A stretch of DNA of 64,000 nt from Ureibacillus sp. FSL W7-1570. GTDB lineage: Bacteria; Bacillota; Bacilli; Bacillales_A; Planococcaceae. The position numbers were made by a program, and so were the translations under genes. The notes under the pieces were generated by a model, which searched no databases, was not told the DNA's origin, and was given only the letters and a program-made list of their open reading frames with translations. Below are positions 44,484 to 53,265 of this stretch, piece by piece (positions within the stretch are counted from its first letter, which is position 1; every line of letters starts with the position of its first letter). The stretch is taken from assembly GCF_038593265.1 (NCBI RefSeq), contig NZ_CP151979.1:2673001-2737000 (forward strand). Reading direction: 5' to 3'.

Positions 44484-45998
44484 ATGGCAGTGGAACAAAA
44501 AGTTCGCGAGTTGCAACATTTCATCAACGGCACGTTGGTATCCGGCACCAGTGGCCGTTTTTCCAATGTGTATAATCCGTGCACAGGAGAAGTGATTGCT
44601 CAGGTGCCGCTGGCGACCCGTGAAGAAGTGAGACAAGCCATTGAAATGGCGAAAAAGGCATTTCCGCAATGGAAGGCGTTGTCAGGGGGAAAACGGGGAG
44701 AGATTGTACAGAAATTCCGCCAATTGGTCAAAGAAAATGAAGAAGAGTTAATTGAAATCATCTGTGAAGAAAGCGGGAAGACAAAGGAAGACGCCCGCGG
44801 AGAAATTCAGCGTGGTTTGGAATCGGTGGATCTTGCCATTAACGCGCCACATATGGTCAAAGGGGAATATTCGGTGAATGTCGGCGGCGATATCAATATG
44901 TTTTCCCGGAAAGACCCGCTTGGGGTCGTGGCCGCCATTTCACCGTTCAACTTTCCTGTGATGGTGCCGTTAGCGCAAACAAGCATGGCGGTGGCTGTTG
45001 GGAATGCAGTGATTTTAAAACCATCTGAAAAAGTGCCGATTTCTGCCCTCTATCTTTCGAACCTTTGGAAGAAAGCGGGATTGCCGGATGGTGTATGGAC
45101 GGTGATTCATGGCGATAAAGAGGCGGTCGATGAATTGCTTGAAAATGAAACGGTAAAAGCCGTCCATTTTGTAGGTTCCACCCGGGTGGCAGAGTATATT
45201 TATCAAACAGGAACAAAATTCAGCAAACGGGTGGCAGCCCTTGGCGGCGGGAAAAATTTCATGATTGTCATGCCGGATACGGATTTGGAAAAAGCGGCGA
45301 ACGCCTTCATCGGAGCAGCTTATGGAGCGGCTTCCCAGCGTTGTATGGCGCTTTCGGGGGCGATTCCGGTCGGCAAAGAAACGGCCGATCGATTTGTGGC
45401 CATTTTAAAGGAGAAAATTGGGAAATTGAAAGTTGGCCCATATACAGATGATGAAGTGGATTTTGGCCCGGTGATTTCAAAAGAGTCCAAGGAAACGATT
45501 CTCGGATATATTGAGCGGGCTTTGAAAGAAGGGGCAAAACCCGTAACGGATGGACGAAATCCGGAAATCGCAAAATCTTCAAACGGTTTTTATCTGGGTC
45601 CAACATTGCTGGATGAAGTGACGCCGGAGATGGAAATTTTCAAGGATGAAGTATTCGGCCCTGTGCGGATTGTTGTGAGAGCCGACTCTTTGCAGGAAGC
45701 GATTGATATCATCAACTCCCATGAGCTTGGAAATGGTGTTACCATCTTTACGAATAATGGCGCAGCAGCCCGCAAATTCCAGAATGAAATTGAAGTGGGA
45801 ATGGTGGGTGTCAACGTGCCGATTCCGATTCCGGTGGGCTATCATAACTTCGCCGGCTGGAAGCGTTCGAATTTCGGCACGGGCGTTATGTTTGGACCGG
45901 AACAGGCGAACTTCTTCACCAAAAGAAAAACGATTTCCGAAAAATGGCTGGATGTGGGCGAGGACTCCCAAGCCAATTTCGCCTTTCCAAGCAAATAG
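44484..45998 (+). CDS. mmsA: CoA-acylating methylmalonate-semialdehyde dehydrogenase
   Basis: Aldehyde dehydrogenase of 504 residues that converts malonate or methylmalonate semialdehyde with NAD and CoA into acetyl- or propionyl-CoA and CO2. SPFNFPVMVP, KPSEKVP and FVGSTRVAEYIY are cofactor motifs; the catalytic Cys is in AASQRCMALS. The usual general-base Glu motif is replaced by ALGGGKNFMIVMPD, as expected for the acylating MmsA/IolA branch. ATG at 44484 lies 8 bases after AAGGGG. Used in valine, beta-alanine or inositol breakdown; no other pathway gene is adjacent. Confidence 0.88.
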   Translation: MAVEQKVRELQHFINGTLVSGTSGRFSNVYNPCTGEVIAQVPLATREEVRQAIEMAKKAFPQWKALSGGKRGEIVQKFRQLVKENEEELIEIICEESGKTKEDARGEIQRGLESVDLAINAPHMVKGEYSVNVGGDINMFSRKDPLGVVAAISPFNFPVMVPLAQTSMAVAVGNAVILKPSEKVPISALYLSNLWKKAGLPDGVWTVIHGDKEAVDELLENETVKAVHFVGSTRVAEYIYQTGTKFSKRVAALGGGKNFMIVMPDTDLEKAANAFIGAAYGAASQRCMALSGAIPVGKETADRFVAILKEKIGKLKVGPYTDDEVDFGPVISKESKETILGYIERALKEGAKPVTDGRNPEIAKSSNGFYLGPTLLDEVTPEMEIFKDEVFGPVRIVVRADSLQEAIDIINSHELGNGVTIFTNNGAAARKFQNEIEVGMVGVNVPIPIPVGYHNFAGWKRSNFGTGVMFGPEQANFFTKRKTISEKWLDVGEDSQANFAFPSK

Positions 45999-46027
45999 CT
46001 GTTGGCCTGGTCAGTTATGAATAAAGC

Positions 46028-46072
46028 GGCCTGCTGGAGAGGGACACTCCTTCCAAGCGGCCTTTCATTTTG
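46028..46072 (+). terminator. terminator after mmsA
   Basis: GGCCTGCTGGA pairs with TTCCAAGCGGCC with small bulges, followed by TTTCATTTT. Confidence 0.5.
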
Positions 46073-46167
46073 AGGAATATTTGATGAATGACAGTTTCGG
46101 GCATGTATGGGAAAATCTTATAGAACACGTCTATTTCCAACAATAACTTACACTAAGGGGTTTCACA

Positions 46168-46782
46168 ATGAAAATAAGAGAGTTTACATTGACCACTGTG
46201 TTTTTGGCAATCATCCTATTATTTGCTCTAACACCTATTGGATTTATCCATCTAGGAGTGATCAAAGCAACAATCATCCATGTTCCAATCATTATCGCCT
46301 CGATTATATTAGGTCCGAGAATCGGGGCATTTCTGGGGCTTGCCTTTGGAATTTCGAGTGTCGTCACCAATACGATGGCTCCGACGCTTTTATCCTTCGC
46401 CTTTTCTCCGGCCGTTCCGGTTTTGGGGACAAGCCATGGCAGCATATGGGCGTTGTTTATTGCCATCGTGCCAAGGGTGATCGTTGGGGTTGTCCCATAT
46501 TATCTTAATAAAACGCTTCAAAAGGTATTGTCGAAGGAGAAATGGTCTTTATTTCTGACAGGTTTGCTGACCACCGTTTTGCACACTTTTCTAATCATGG
46601 GTTCGATCGCTTTGATCTTTCATGATGCGTATGCAAAAGCGGTCAATGCGGATGGGATAAGCGGAATTATTGCGGCCGTTTTAATGGTATTTTTCACAAA
46701 CGGCATCGCCGAGGCGACACTGGCTGCCTTTGCCGCAGCATTGGTGGTTCCGCCATTGTTGAAAGTGTCGAATAAATATTGA
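46168..46782 (+). CDS. ECF transporter S component
   Basis: Substrate-binding membrane subunit of an energy-coupling-factor importer, 204 residues with about six helices. IKATIIHVPIIIASIILGPRIGAFLGLAFG is the typical S-component start, in which the A-rich helix meets the EcfT subunit. The shared EcfA/A'/T module is not in the window. The vitamin or metal imported cannot be told; PanT-like proteins are nearest in appearance. AAGGGG precedes ATG. No riboswitch is seen upstream. Confidence 0.75.
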   Translation: MKIREFTLTTVFLAIILLFALTPIGFIHLGVIKATIIHVPIIIASIILGPRIGAFLGLAFGISSVVTNTMAPTLLSFAFSPAVPVLGTSHGSIWALFIAIVPRVIVGVVPYYLNKTLQKVLSKEKWSLFLTGLLTTVLHTFLIMGSIALIFHDAYAKAVNADGISGIIAAVLMVFFTNGIAEATLAAFAAALVVPPLLKVSNKY

Positions 46783-46809
46783 TTGGGTTGCTTGAAAACA
46801 GTACGGATG

Positions 46810-46856
46810 AAAAAAGGAAAAGGAGACGGGAATTCCGAAATCCTTTTCCTTTTTTG
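46810..46856 (+). terminator. intrinsic terminator after ECF S component
   Basis: AAAAAAGGAAAAGGA (46810-46824) pairs with TCCTTTTCCTTTTTT (46841-46855). Confidence 0.8.
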
Positions 46857-47017
46857 ATGAACTTATTTTTGTTTGATTTTCTTCCGATAAAGATAAAATC
46901 CGATTCATAAGACCATGAGGATGGCAAAAACATAGTGACGAGTAGATTTGGAATATCATAAACTTTGGCACATCCGGCTTGCAAATAAAAAATTCTTCAT
47001 GATTTTTGCTAATTCCT

Positions 47018-47045
47018 TTGAAAGTTTCAATAAATCTATTAAAAT
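47018..47045 (+). promoter_or_regulatory. promoter of candidate small RNA
   Basis: TTGAAA at 47018-47023, 16-base spacer, TAAAAT at 47040-47045, with no gene of normal length downstream before a strong terminator. Confidence 0.4.
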
Positions 47046-47051
47046 ATGTAA

Positions 47052-47125
47052 TTGCGTGTGGTTATGAATGAAGGAAATAGATGAAAGGGACCAGTCGAAT
47101 TTTGTTCGGCTGGTCTCTTATTTTT
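47052..47125 (+). ncRNA. candidate small RNA (about 75 nt)
   Basis: A promoter-like pair at 47018-47045 is followed after about 35 bases by a strong terminator: a 13-bp stem (47087-47099 with 47105-47117, G-U pairs included) and TTATTTTT. The transcript would be about 75 nt and holds only a six-codon frame (ATGAATGAAGGAAATAGATGA less its last base). Read as an sRNA on this pattern alone. Confidence 0.35.
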
Positions 47126-47452
47126 GAGTAAAGAATACAGAAATCGTTGCAAATGGCAGAAAAAGAAATCCATTTCCTGTGAAAAAAGAGGAATTTTTGA
47201 ATTATTTCCCGAGAAATGTCTTTTTGATTGTCGAAGGTTCAAGAATAAACCAAGCAGATTTTCTCGATGATTAAAGAAGAAAGCGGAAAGCCGTTTCTGG
47301 CATTGTCGGATTTGCGGAAAAACGCTGGCAACTTTATCAAAAATACTTAAATTTCTCCATAAAATGATAAAAAATCTATTTGTGTCTTTACAATTCAAAT
47401 TTACAGAATAAAATGAAAATTACGTAGATTTGAGGAAGGGGGAAATGAGTGG
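47126..47452. other. intergenic region without a recognised gene
   Basis: A leftward 119-codon frame (47039-47398) crosses the terminator above, lacks a ribosome binding site and has a low-complexity Phe/Lys/Asn composition, so I do not call it. The ribosome binding site GAGGAAGGGGG of the next gene is at the right end. Confidence 0.5.
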
Positions 47453-49087
47453 ATGGTTCAATATAGAGCGGCAACGATGTCGTTGAATGGCATGGTAACT
47501 TCGCCACATTATTTGGCATCACAGGCGGGCCTCTCCATTTTAAAGGAGGGGGGAAACGCAATGGAAGCGGCAATAGCGATGGCTTCGACAATTGCGGTGG
47601 TTTACCCGCACATGAATGGCATTGGGGGAGACAATTTTTGGCTTATTTATAATGCCAAAGCGAAAGAAGTGAAAGCCGTTAACGGCAGTGGCAGGTCCGG
47701 CAAAAAAGCAAACATCGGATTTTACCGTTCCAAAGGATATGATTCCATTCCCGCCCGTGGACCGCTTGCGGCAAACACGGTGCCAGGAGCGGTCCGAGGG
47801 TGGGACACGGCTTATAAGTACGGACAAAAGGCAATGGGAAGCACACTATCATGGCGCAAGTTGCTGCAACAAGCGATCCACTATGCCAAGGAAGGATTCC
47901 CGGTAACGCCAAGCCAGCACCATTGGACGAAAGTCAATTTGGATGAAGAGGACCAAAATTTCCGGGCATTGGGCCGATTTGAAGAGTTTGCCCGCATCTT
48001 CCTAAAGGATGGCAAGCCATATGAAGTGGGAGACGTCTTCATCCAGGAAGATTTGGCGATTACGCTGGGGCTCATTGCAGAGAATGGGGCGGACTATTTT
48101 TACGATAGTGAATTGACGGATCGGATGGCGGAAGATTTGCAGAAGCACGGCGGCATATTGACGAGGGAAGATTTCAAAAATCATACGAGTGAATTGGTCG
48201 AACCGATTTCCTTGCCATATCGAGGATATATGGCCTATAATCTGCCGCCGAATACGCAGGGAATGGCGTCCTTATCCATCTTAAATATATTAAATCATGT
48301 GAATTTAAAAGAGATTGGGGAAGGTACAGCAGAGTACTACCATCTACTGGTGGAGGCCATAAAATACGCTTTCCGGGACAGGGACGCTTACTTGACAGAT
48401 CCGGCTTTCCACGACATTCCGTTGAGGGAATTGCTGAGTCCGGATCGGGGTGCTGCGTTTGCCGAGAAAATAATGAAAAGCAGGCATGTTTCGACATTGT
48501 CCGCCTTGGATCCGAAAGGCGATACCGTATGGTTTGCGGCAGTGGATAAAGAAGGCAATGCGGTTTCCTGCATCCAGAGTATTTACCATGAGTTCGGTTC
48601 CGCCTTTATTCCAAAAGGAACAGGGGTGTTATTCCAAAATCGGGGCTGCTTCTTTTCTCTGGATGAAAAGCACGTAAATTCTTTGCAACCAGGTAAACGC
48701 TCCTTCCATACGCTCAATTCCGCAATGCTCATGAGGGATGGAAAGCCGGTGCTGCTTTACGGAACAATGGGCGGTGAAGGGCAGCCCCAAACCCAATCGC
48801 TGCTTGCAACGCGTATCATCGATTACGGCATGAATGTGCAAGAAGCCATCGAAGCTCCAAGATTTCTATATGGACGAACATGGGGAGCAACTTCCAATAC
48901 GCTAAAAATGGAAAGCAGGATTCCGGAAAAAGTGCGTAAAGAATTGGAAGCGTTCGGCCATGAAGTGGAAACGATGGAAGAGTTGACGGAACTGATGGGC
49001 CATGCCGGAGCTATTTACATCGATGAAAAAGGCGTCAAATTTGGCGGTGCGGATCCCCGTGGAGATGGGGTGGCTTTGGGATATTAG
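47453..49087 (+). CDS. gamma-glutamyltransferase-family protein (YwrD-like)
   Basis: Ntn-hydrolase of 544 residues made as one chain that should cut itself before the nucleophile Thr in KGDTVWFAAVDKEGNAVS (near residue 355). MNGIGGDNFWLIY, GRGPLAANTVPGAVRGW-type glycine motif and GGEGQPQTQ of the small subunit are present. No signal peptide, unlike exported Ggt, which fits the YwrD group. Its neighbour is a ChrA-type subunit, as in the ywr region of B. subtilis. Substrate unknown. Confidence 0.85.
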   Translation: MVQYRAATMSLNGMVTSPHYLASQAGLSILKEGGNAMEAAIAMASTIAVVYPHMNGIGGDNFWLIYNAKAKEVKAVNGSGRSGKKANIGFYRSKGYDSIPARGPLAANTVPGAVRGWDTAYKYGQKAMGSTLSWRKLLQQAIHYAKEGFPVTPSQHHWTKVNLDEEDQNFRALGRFEEFARIFLKDGKPYEVGDVFIQEDLAITLGLIAENGADYFYDSELTDRMAEDLQKHGGILTREDFKNHTSELVEPISLPYRGYMAYNLPPNTQGMASLSILNILNHVNLKEIGEGTAEYYHLLVEAIKYAFRDRDAYLTDPAFHDIPLRELLSPDRGAAFAEKIMKSRHVSTLSALDPKGDTVWFAAVDKEGNAVSCIQSIYHEFGSAFIPKGTGVLFQNRGCFFSLDEKHVNSLQPGKRSFHTLNSAMLMRDGKPVLLYGTMGGEGQPQTQSLLATRIIDYGMNVQEAIEAPRFLYGRTWGATSNTLKMESRIPEKVRKELEAFGHEVETMEELTELMGHAGAIYIDEKGVKFGGADPRGDGVALGY

Positions 49088-49204
49088 CGGGAAATAAGAA
49101 ACTGAAAATGGATTTTTTATTAAAACGATGGGCAAGTTGAGTATATCATTTGAACCCTAACCACAATAAAATGGAAAGTTTTCTGACTTGAAAGGGGATC
49201 AATC

Positions 49205-49740
49205 ATGGCAAGGCAGAAAGAAATCTTTATTGCCTTCTTCCGTTCCGGCATGGCATATTGGGCTTTGGCGGAGGCCCGGCTTCCATTCCCTTAATTGAGC
49301 ATGAAGTGGTGGATAAGTATGGTTGGATGACAACAACGGAATTCAGTGAAGTGCTGGCATTGGGAAATGCTTTGCCCGGGCCGATTGCAACGAAAATGGC
49401 CGGATACATCGGCTATGAAGTTGGAGGTATTCTGGGAGCGATTGTGGCCTTGTTTGCGACGGTTGGCCCTTCACTAATGGCAATGCTGATTTTGCTCAAC
49501 ATTTTATACCGCTATCGCCAATCCCAAAGGGTGAAAAGGCTGTCCAGCTTCGTGCTGCCGGCGATTGCGGTATTGCTTGCGGAAATGACTTTTGATTTTG
49601 CGAAAACTTCCTATGACATGATCGGATTGATTGCCACATTCCTACTCATCGCGGGAGCATATATTGCCCTTGAAAAATTCAACGTTCATCCTGTTTATGT
49701 GGTAATGATTGGACTGGGAATTGGCGGTATATTTTTATAA
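49205..49740 (+). pseudogene. ChrA-type chromate transporter subunit (YwrA/YwrB-like), frameshifted
   Basis: The reading frame starts MARQKEIFIAFFRSGM behind AAAGGGG, then shifts near 49253; the rest continues in another frame as LGFGGGPASIPLIEHEVVDKYGWM and runs to 49740 with about five helices. One missing base in GGCATGGCATATTGG restores a normal 178-residue half-size ChrA subunit. These subunits work in pairs (ywrA-ywrB); no second one is here. Likely a dying gene, or sequencing error. TTG at 49258 could start a shorter protein but would lack the first helix. Confidence 0.78.
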
Positions 49741-50025
49741 ATAGGGAAATAGACAAGTTTTTGGGGGGCATCCATTCGGAGGCCTTCCATTTTATTCACT
49801 GTTTTTACTATAAAAAACATAAAAATGATAAAAACCATTATTGGTAGTAACAAAGTCTTTGTAAATTTTTAGTCATAGTAATAAAGTTTTAAAAAATTTT
49901 TACTAATTAGACATTTGAATTGAGCTGATAGTTATATATAATGAATGATAGTTGTTAATAAAAGCATGATTTTACTATCGAGGTGGCAAGGTCGATAGAA
50001 TTTGAGTGGGCACGTGGTGAGATCG

Positions 50026-51492
50026 ATGATTAATTTAAGATTCAAAATAATTGTGATTATCGTTGTTTTATCCATACTTAGTTCGTCGTTGATAGCGGTC
50101 ATAAACTATATACACCTAAGGGATCAAACAATAGAGGAAAATGAATTGGAATTTACCAGGATTGAAAAAACAATGAAAGATTCTATCGAAACTTATGAAA
50201 AAGCGATTCAACTGTTGGATAAAAACACCGCTGTTGCAATGGAAGAAAATACGGGCAAGATTATCCGGATGTATAATGAAAATCCGGATTTTGATGAATG
50301 GGATTTTCAGGAATTATATAAACAATTGGGGATGCACATTTATATCATCAACGAAGAAAATGTGATCACTCATGGCAGTTTTCCGGATGATATCGGACTC
50401 GATTTTAATGATTGTTGCCAAAAACTTGCGTCTTTATTGGATAAACGGAGAGAGTCGGGACAATTTTATCATGATGCGATGGATATCGAACAAAAAACGG
50501 GGAATGTAAAAAAATATAGTTATATGGCTACGCCCGATAAAAAATATATTATTGAATTGAGCTACAATTTAAATGAAAACGCCGTTTACAATGCTTTCAA
50601 TTTTTTTTACACCATTGATGAATTAAAAAAATTATATCCCTATATTTACGATGTCAACATTTTAAATATTGGCGGACTGGCTTTGGGTAAGTCGCTCAAC
50701 GAAAGAAGTTTGACGAAAAAAGAGCGTGAATCCTTCGAAGCGACGTTGACTTCAAAAGAAACGAATGAACTAAAAGGGGATTGGCGGGGCAAAACGGCCA
50801 CTTTCCGGTACATATATTACGATTCGATTTTTGATGAAGATTTCGCCCAGAAAAAAGTCATAGAAATCATCTATGATGATCGACTTTGGAGCGCCAATCT
50901 GGTCCAATACAGAAAAATGTTTATCGTTCAACTGTTCATTATCTTCAGCTTTGTTTTTGTAATTTCCTTTGTCATTGCAAGACCGATGTATTTGGCCTAC
51001 CATGACCGATTGACAGGACTGGCAAACCGCTCCGCCTTTGATGAATTAAAGTCAGCGGTAAAGGCGAAAAAAGGAAAGAAAACGGCATTTTTCATGATCG
51101 ATTTGGATTATTTTAAAGTGGTGAATGATGATTTGGGCCATCAGGCAGGTGATACGCTTCTGAAACAAGTGGCCAATATTATCCGTTCGGTCATTCCAAA
51201 GAACGGTGCGGTTTATCGCTACGGAGGCGATGAGTTTGTCGTTATCCTGAACTCCACGACAGATGAAGAAGCGGAAGAAGTGGCGAGGAACATCATTAAA
51301 GAAATCAATGATTTCATTGAACAATATAAGGATGTGAATAAAACAGGGGTTTCCGCCAGTATCGGCATCTCCTTTTATCCGGATGATGGGGATACAAAGC
51401 AAATGCTGTATAAAAAGGCGGATATGGCTTTGTATGCCGCAAAGAAAAAAGGGAAAGGCCAATATGCCATCTTTCAAAAAGACCACGAATAA
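50026..51492 (+). CDS. membrane-bound diguanylate cyclase
   Basis: Makes c-di-GMP from two GTP. About 488 residues: first membrane helix (about 8-28), extracellular sensor region (about 30-295, Cache-like in length, with HIYIINEENVITHGSFPDDIG), second helix (about 298-320), then a GGDEF domain (about 325-488) with intact YRYGGDEFVVIL and DRLTGLANRSAF. The inhibitory RxxD site is absent, so product feedback should be weak. ATG at 50026 has GGTGAG near; TTG at 50002 is possible. Upstream 280 bases hold no gene. Opposite activity to the EAL protein at 2.6-4.6 kb. Confidence 0.88.
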   Translation: MINLRFKIIVIIVVLSILSSSLIAVINYIHLRDQTIEENELEFTRIEKTMKDSIETYEKAIQLLDKNTAVAMEENTGKIIRMYNENPDFDEWDFQELYKQLGMHIYIINEENVITHGSFPDDIGLDFNDCCQKLASLLDKRRESGQFYHDAMDIEQKTGNVKKYSYMATPDKKYIIELSYNLNENAVYNAFNFFYTIDELKKLYPYIYDVNILNIGGLALGKSLNERSLTKKERESFEATLTSKETNELKGDWRGKTATFRYIYYDSIFDEDFAQKKVIEIIYDDRLWSANLVQYRKMFIVQLFIIFSFVFVISFVIARPMYLAYHDRLTGLANRSAFDELKSAVKAKKGKKTAFFMIDLDYFKVVNDDLGHQAGDTLLKQVANIIRSVIPKNGAVYRYGGDEFVVILNSTTDEEAEEVARNIIKEINDFIEQYKDVNKTGVSASIGISFYPDDGDTKQMLYKKADMALYAAKKKGKGQYAIFQKDHE

Positions 51493-51604
51493 TGGGAATT
51501 GGACGTCTATAAGGCGTCCAAATTTTTTTGGAATTTTTTATTGTAAAGGGTGCTTGACGTAAAGCTTATTTTACATTATCCTTTATATTAAGGGAGGAAA
51601 AAAC

Positions 51605-51814
51605 TTGAAAAATCATCTAGCAAAGTTCAGACAAGAATTCGGATATTCGCAGGACAAGTTGGCTGAACTGTTGGGGGTATCGAGACAAACCATCATTTCC
51701 ATTGAAAAGGGAAGATATAATCCTTCTCTTCCGTTGGCTTTGATGATCGCCAAATTGTTCGATTCAAAGGTTGAAGATATTTTCATATTGGAAGAAAAAG
51801 ATTTTAAAAAGTAG
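51605..51814 (+). CDS. small XRE-family regulator (Cro/YozG-like)
   Basis: DNA-binding protein of 69 residues, nearly all helix-turn-helix: FRQEFGYSQDKLAELLGVSRQTIISIEKGRYNPSLPLALMIAKLF. Ends VEDIFILEEKDFKK, as in the small regulators paired with membrane proteins. TTG start has AAGGGAGG at good spacing. The next gene starts 18 bases later and is surely cotranscribed, so the two probably form a regulator-membrane sensor pair. Confidence 0.85.
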   Translation: MKNHLAKFRQEFGYSQDKLAELLGVSRQTIISIEKGRYNPSLPLALMIAKLFDSKVEDIFILEEKDFKK

Positions 51815-51832
51815 ATGAAGGTGGTGAAACAT

Positions 51833-52219
51833 ATGAAGGGGGATAAAACAAGCCAAATTGTATTTTGGATTGTTGGATTTCTGCTTCTTTTATCCAGTGT
51901 TTTGATAAGCATAGTTTCGCTTACGTTTGGCAAGTTTCCAGCCGGGCATGAAATTATGTTGTTTGGGCTCAGTATCGTCACACTTTGCAACGCCTATTTA
52001 TATCCCCAATTCAAGGCCAATGATGAACGTTCCAAACGGATTCGGGAAAAAGGAATGTTTGTAAGTTATTTTTTTATTATGGGATATATATTAGTATTGA
52101 TGCTGCTGTTTGAATTTAATGTACTCCTTTTAAACGGTTATCAGACTGTGTGCGTATTGGCGACGTTGATCATGATAACGGTTTTTTCATCTTTCGTTGT
52201 ACTGTCGAAACGTTATTGA
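51833..52219 (+). CDS. membrane protein partner of XRE regulator
   Basis: Product of about 128 residues with four hydrophobic helices and a charged central loop NDERSKRIREKGMF typical of DUF2178-like proteins found next to small Xre regulators. ATG at 51833 follows AAGGTGGTG; the ATG at 51815 immediately behind the regulator's stop has no such site. Function not known; may tether or antagonise the regulator. Confidence 0.75.
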   Translation: MKGDKTSQIVFWIVGFLLLLSSVLISIVSLTFGKFPAGHEIMLFGLSIVTLCNAYLYPQFKANDERSKRIREKGMFVSYFFIMGYILVLMLLFEFNVLLLNGYQTVCVLATLIMITVFSSFVVLSKRY

Positions 52220-52287
52220 TAGTTCAAAAGAATATTTGTACTTTTTCTGCATGATAAAATAAAGAATATACTAGAGGAGCAATCAAC

Positions 52288-52854
52288 ATGGATTTACGCC
52301 AACAAATCGAAAACTACATTCCCTATAATGCACAGGAAGAGAAGGACAAAGAACTCATTCTCCGCTATATGGATACGTTTGATAATTTACTGACGAGGGA
52401 GAATGAATTCGCCCATTTTACCGCTTCTGCATGGATCGTGAACAGAGACCGTACAAAAGTGTTGATGATCTATCACAACATTTATCAATCATGGTCTTGG
52501 GTTGGGGGGCATGCGGACGGAGATGCCGACTTATTGAGAGTGGCCATCAGAGAAGCGAAGGAAGAAACGGGACTGAAGCAGGTGAACCCCGTATTGAATG
52601 ACATATTCTCAATAGAAATTTTAGGCGTCGCAGCCCATGAAAAACGGGGAAAACATGTGGCAACGCATGTGCATTTGAATGCCACTTATTTATTGGAAGC
52701 CGATGAACTGGAAACATTGCACATCAAGCCGGATGAAAACAGCGATGTGAAGTGGTTTGCATTGGATGAAGCGGTGGAAGCGAGCACGGAAAGGGATTTG
52801 CAAGTGGTGTACCGCAAGTTGAACGAAAAATTGCGTTTATTACAGAATAAATAA
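52288..52854 (+). CDS. Nudix hydrolase
   Basis: Hydrolase of 188 residues with a full Nudix helix, GGHADGDADLLRVAIREAKEETGL, in which REAKEE supplies the metal ligands. WIVNRDRTKVLMIYHNIYQSW before it and HVATHVHLNATYL after it make up the beta-grasp. Cleaves nucleoside-diphosphate-linked substrates, not determinable here. AGAGGAG precedes ATG. Single gene ahead of a bidirectional terminator. Confidence 0.85.
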   Translation: MDLRQQIENYIPYNAQEEKDKELILRYMDTFDNLLTRENEFAHFTASAWIVNRDRTKVLMIYHNIYQSWSWVGGHADGDADLLRVAIREAKEETGLKQVNPVLNDIFSIEILGVAAHEKRGKHVATHVHLNATYLLEADELETLHIKPDENSDVKWFALDEAVEASTERDLQVVYRKLNEKLRLLQNK

Positions 52855-52889
52855 TAGATTTTGTAGAAAAATATTATACTGTGCAAAAT

Positions 52890-52923
52890 AAAAAGAACCG
52901 CAATCGATTTTGCGGTTCTTTTT
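52890..52923. terminator. bidirectional terminator (Nudix gene and tRNA-Ala)
   Basis: Perfect 13-bp stem AAAAAGAACCGCA / TGCGGTTCTTTTT with A- and T-runs on both flanks. Confidence 0.85.
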
Positions 52924-52925
52924 TA

Positions 52926-52998
52926 TGGAGCATACCGGGCTCGAACCGGTGACCTCTACACTGCCAGCGTAGCGCACTCCCAACTGTGCTAATGCCCC
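52926..52998 (-). tRNA. tRNA-Ala (anticodon GGC)
   Basis: Cloverleaf of 73 nt read leftward: acceptor GGGGCAT / ATGCTCC with the G3-U70 pair that marks alanine tRNA, D arm GCAC...GTGC, anticodon loop CTGGCAG with GGC, T arm ACCGG TTCGAGC CCGGT, discriminator A. The CCA end is not encoded. Confidence 0.93.
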
Positions 52999-53265
52999 GT
53001 TCATAGAGTATTATATGCAATTTCATAAAATTTTTCAATATGGTTAAACTATAAAAATCAGTTATTTCTGTATAACGATAGTTTTTTTCTATTATATTCA
53101 TAAAAATCTTTTATTAGACGAACGTATAATACATCTTTACAATTGAAATTAAAGGGCTTGTTCATAAAATGTTCAAAAACTTGAAATGGAAAATTTTGTG
53201 TATTTTATGTTCGTAAATGGTAAAGTGAATTCTTAAAATTACTATATATACGAGGTGACTAGTTG

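Noticed and set aside
47039-47398. 119-codon leftward frame
   Set aside because: Crosses a strong terminator, has no ribosome binding site and an odd Phe/Lys/Asn composition.
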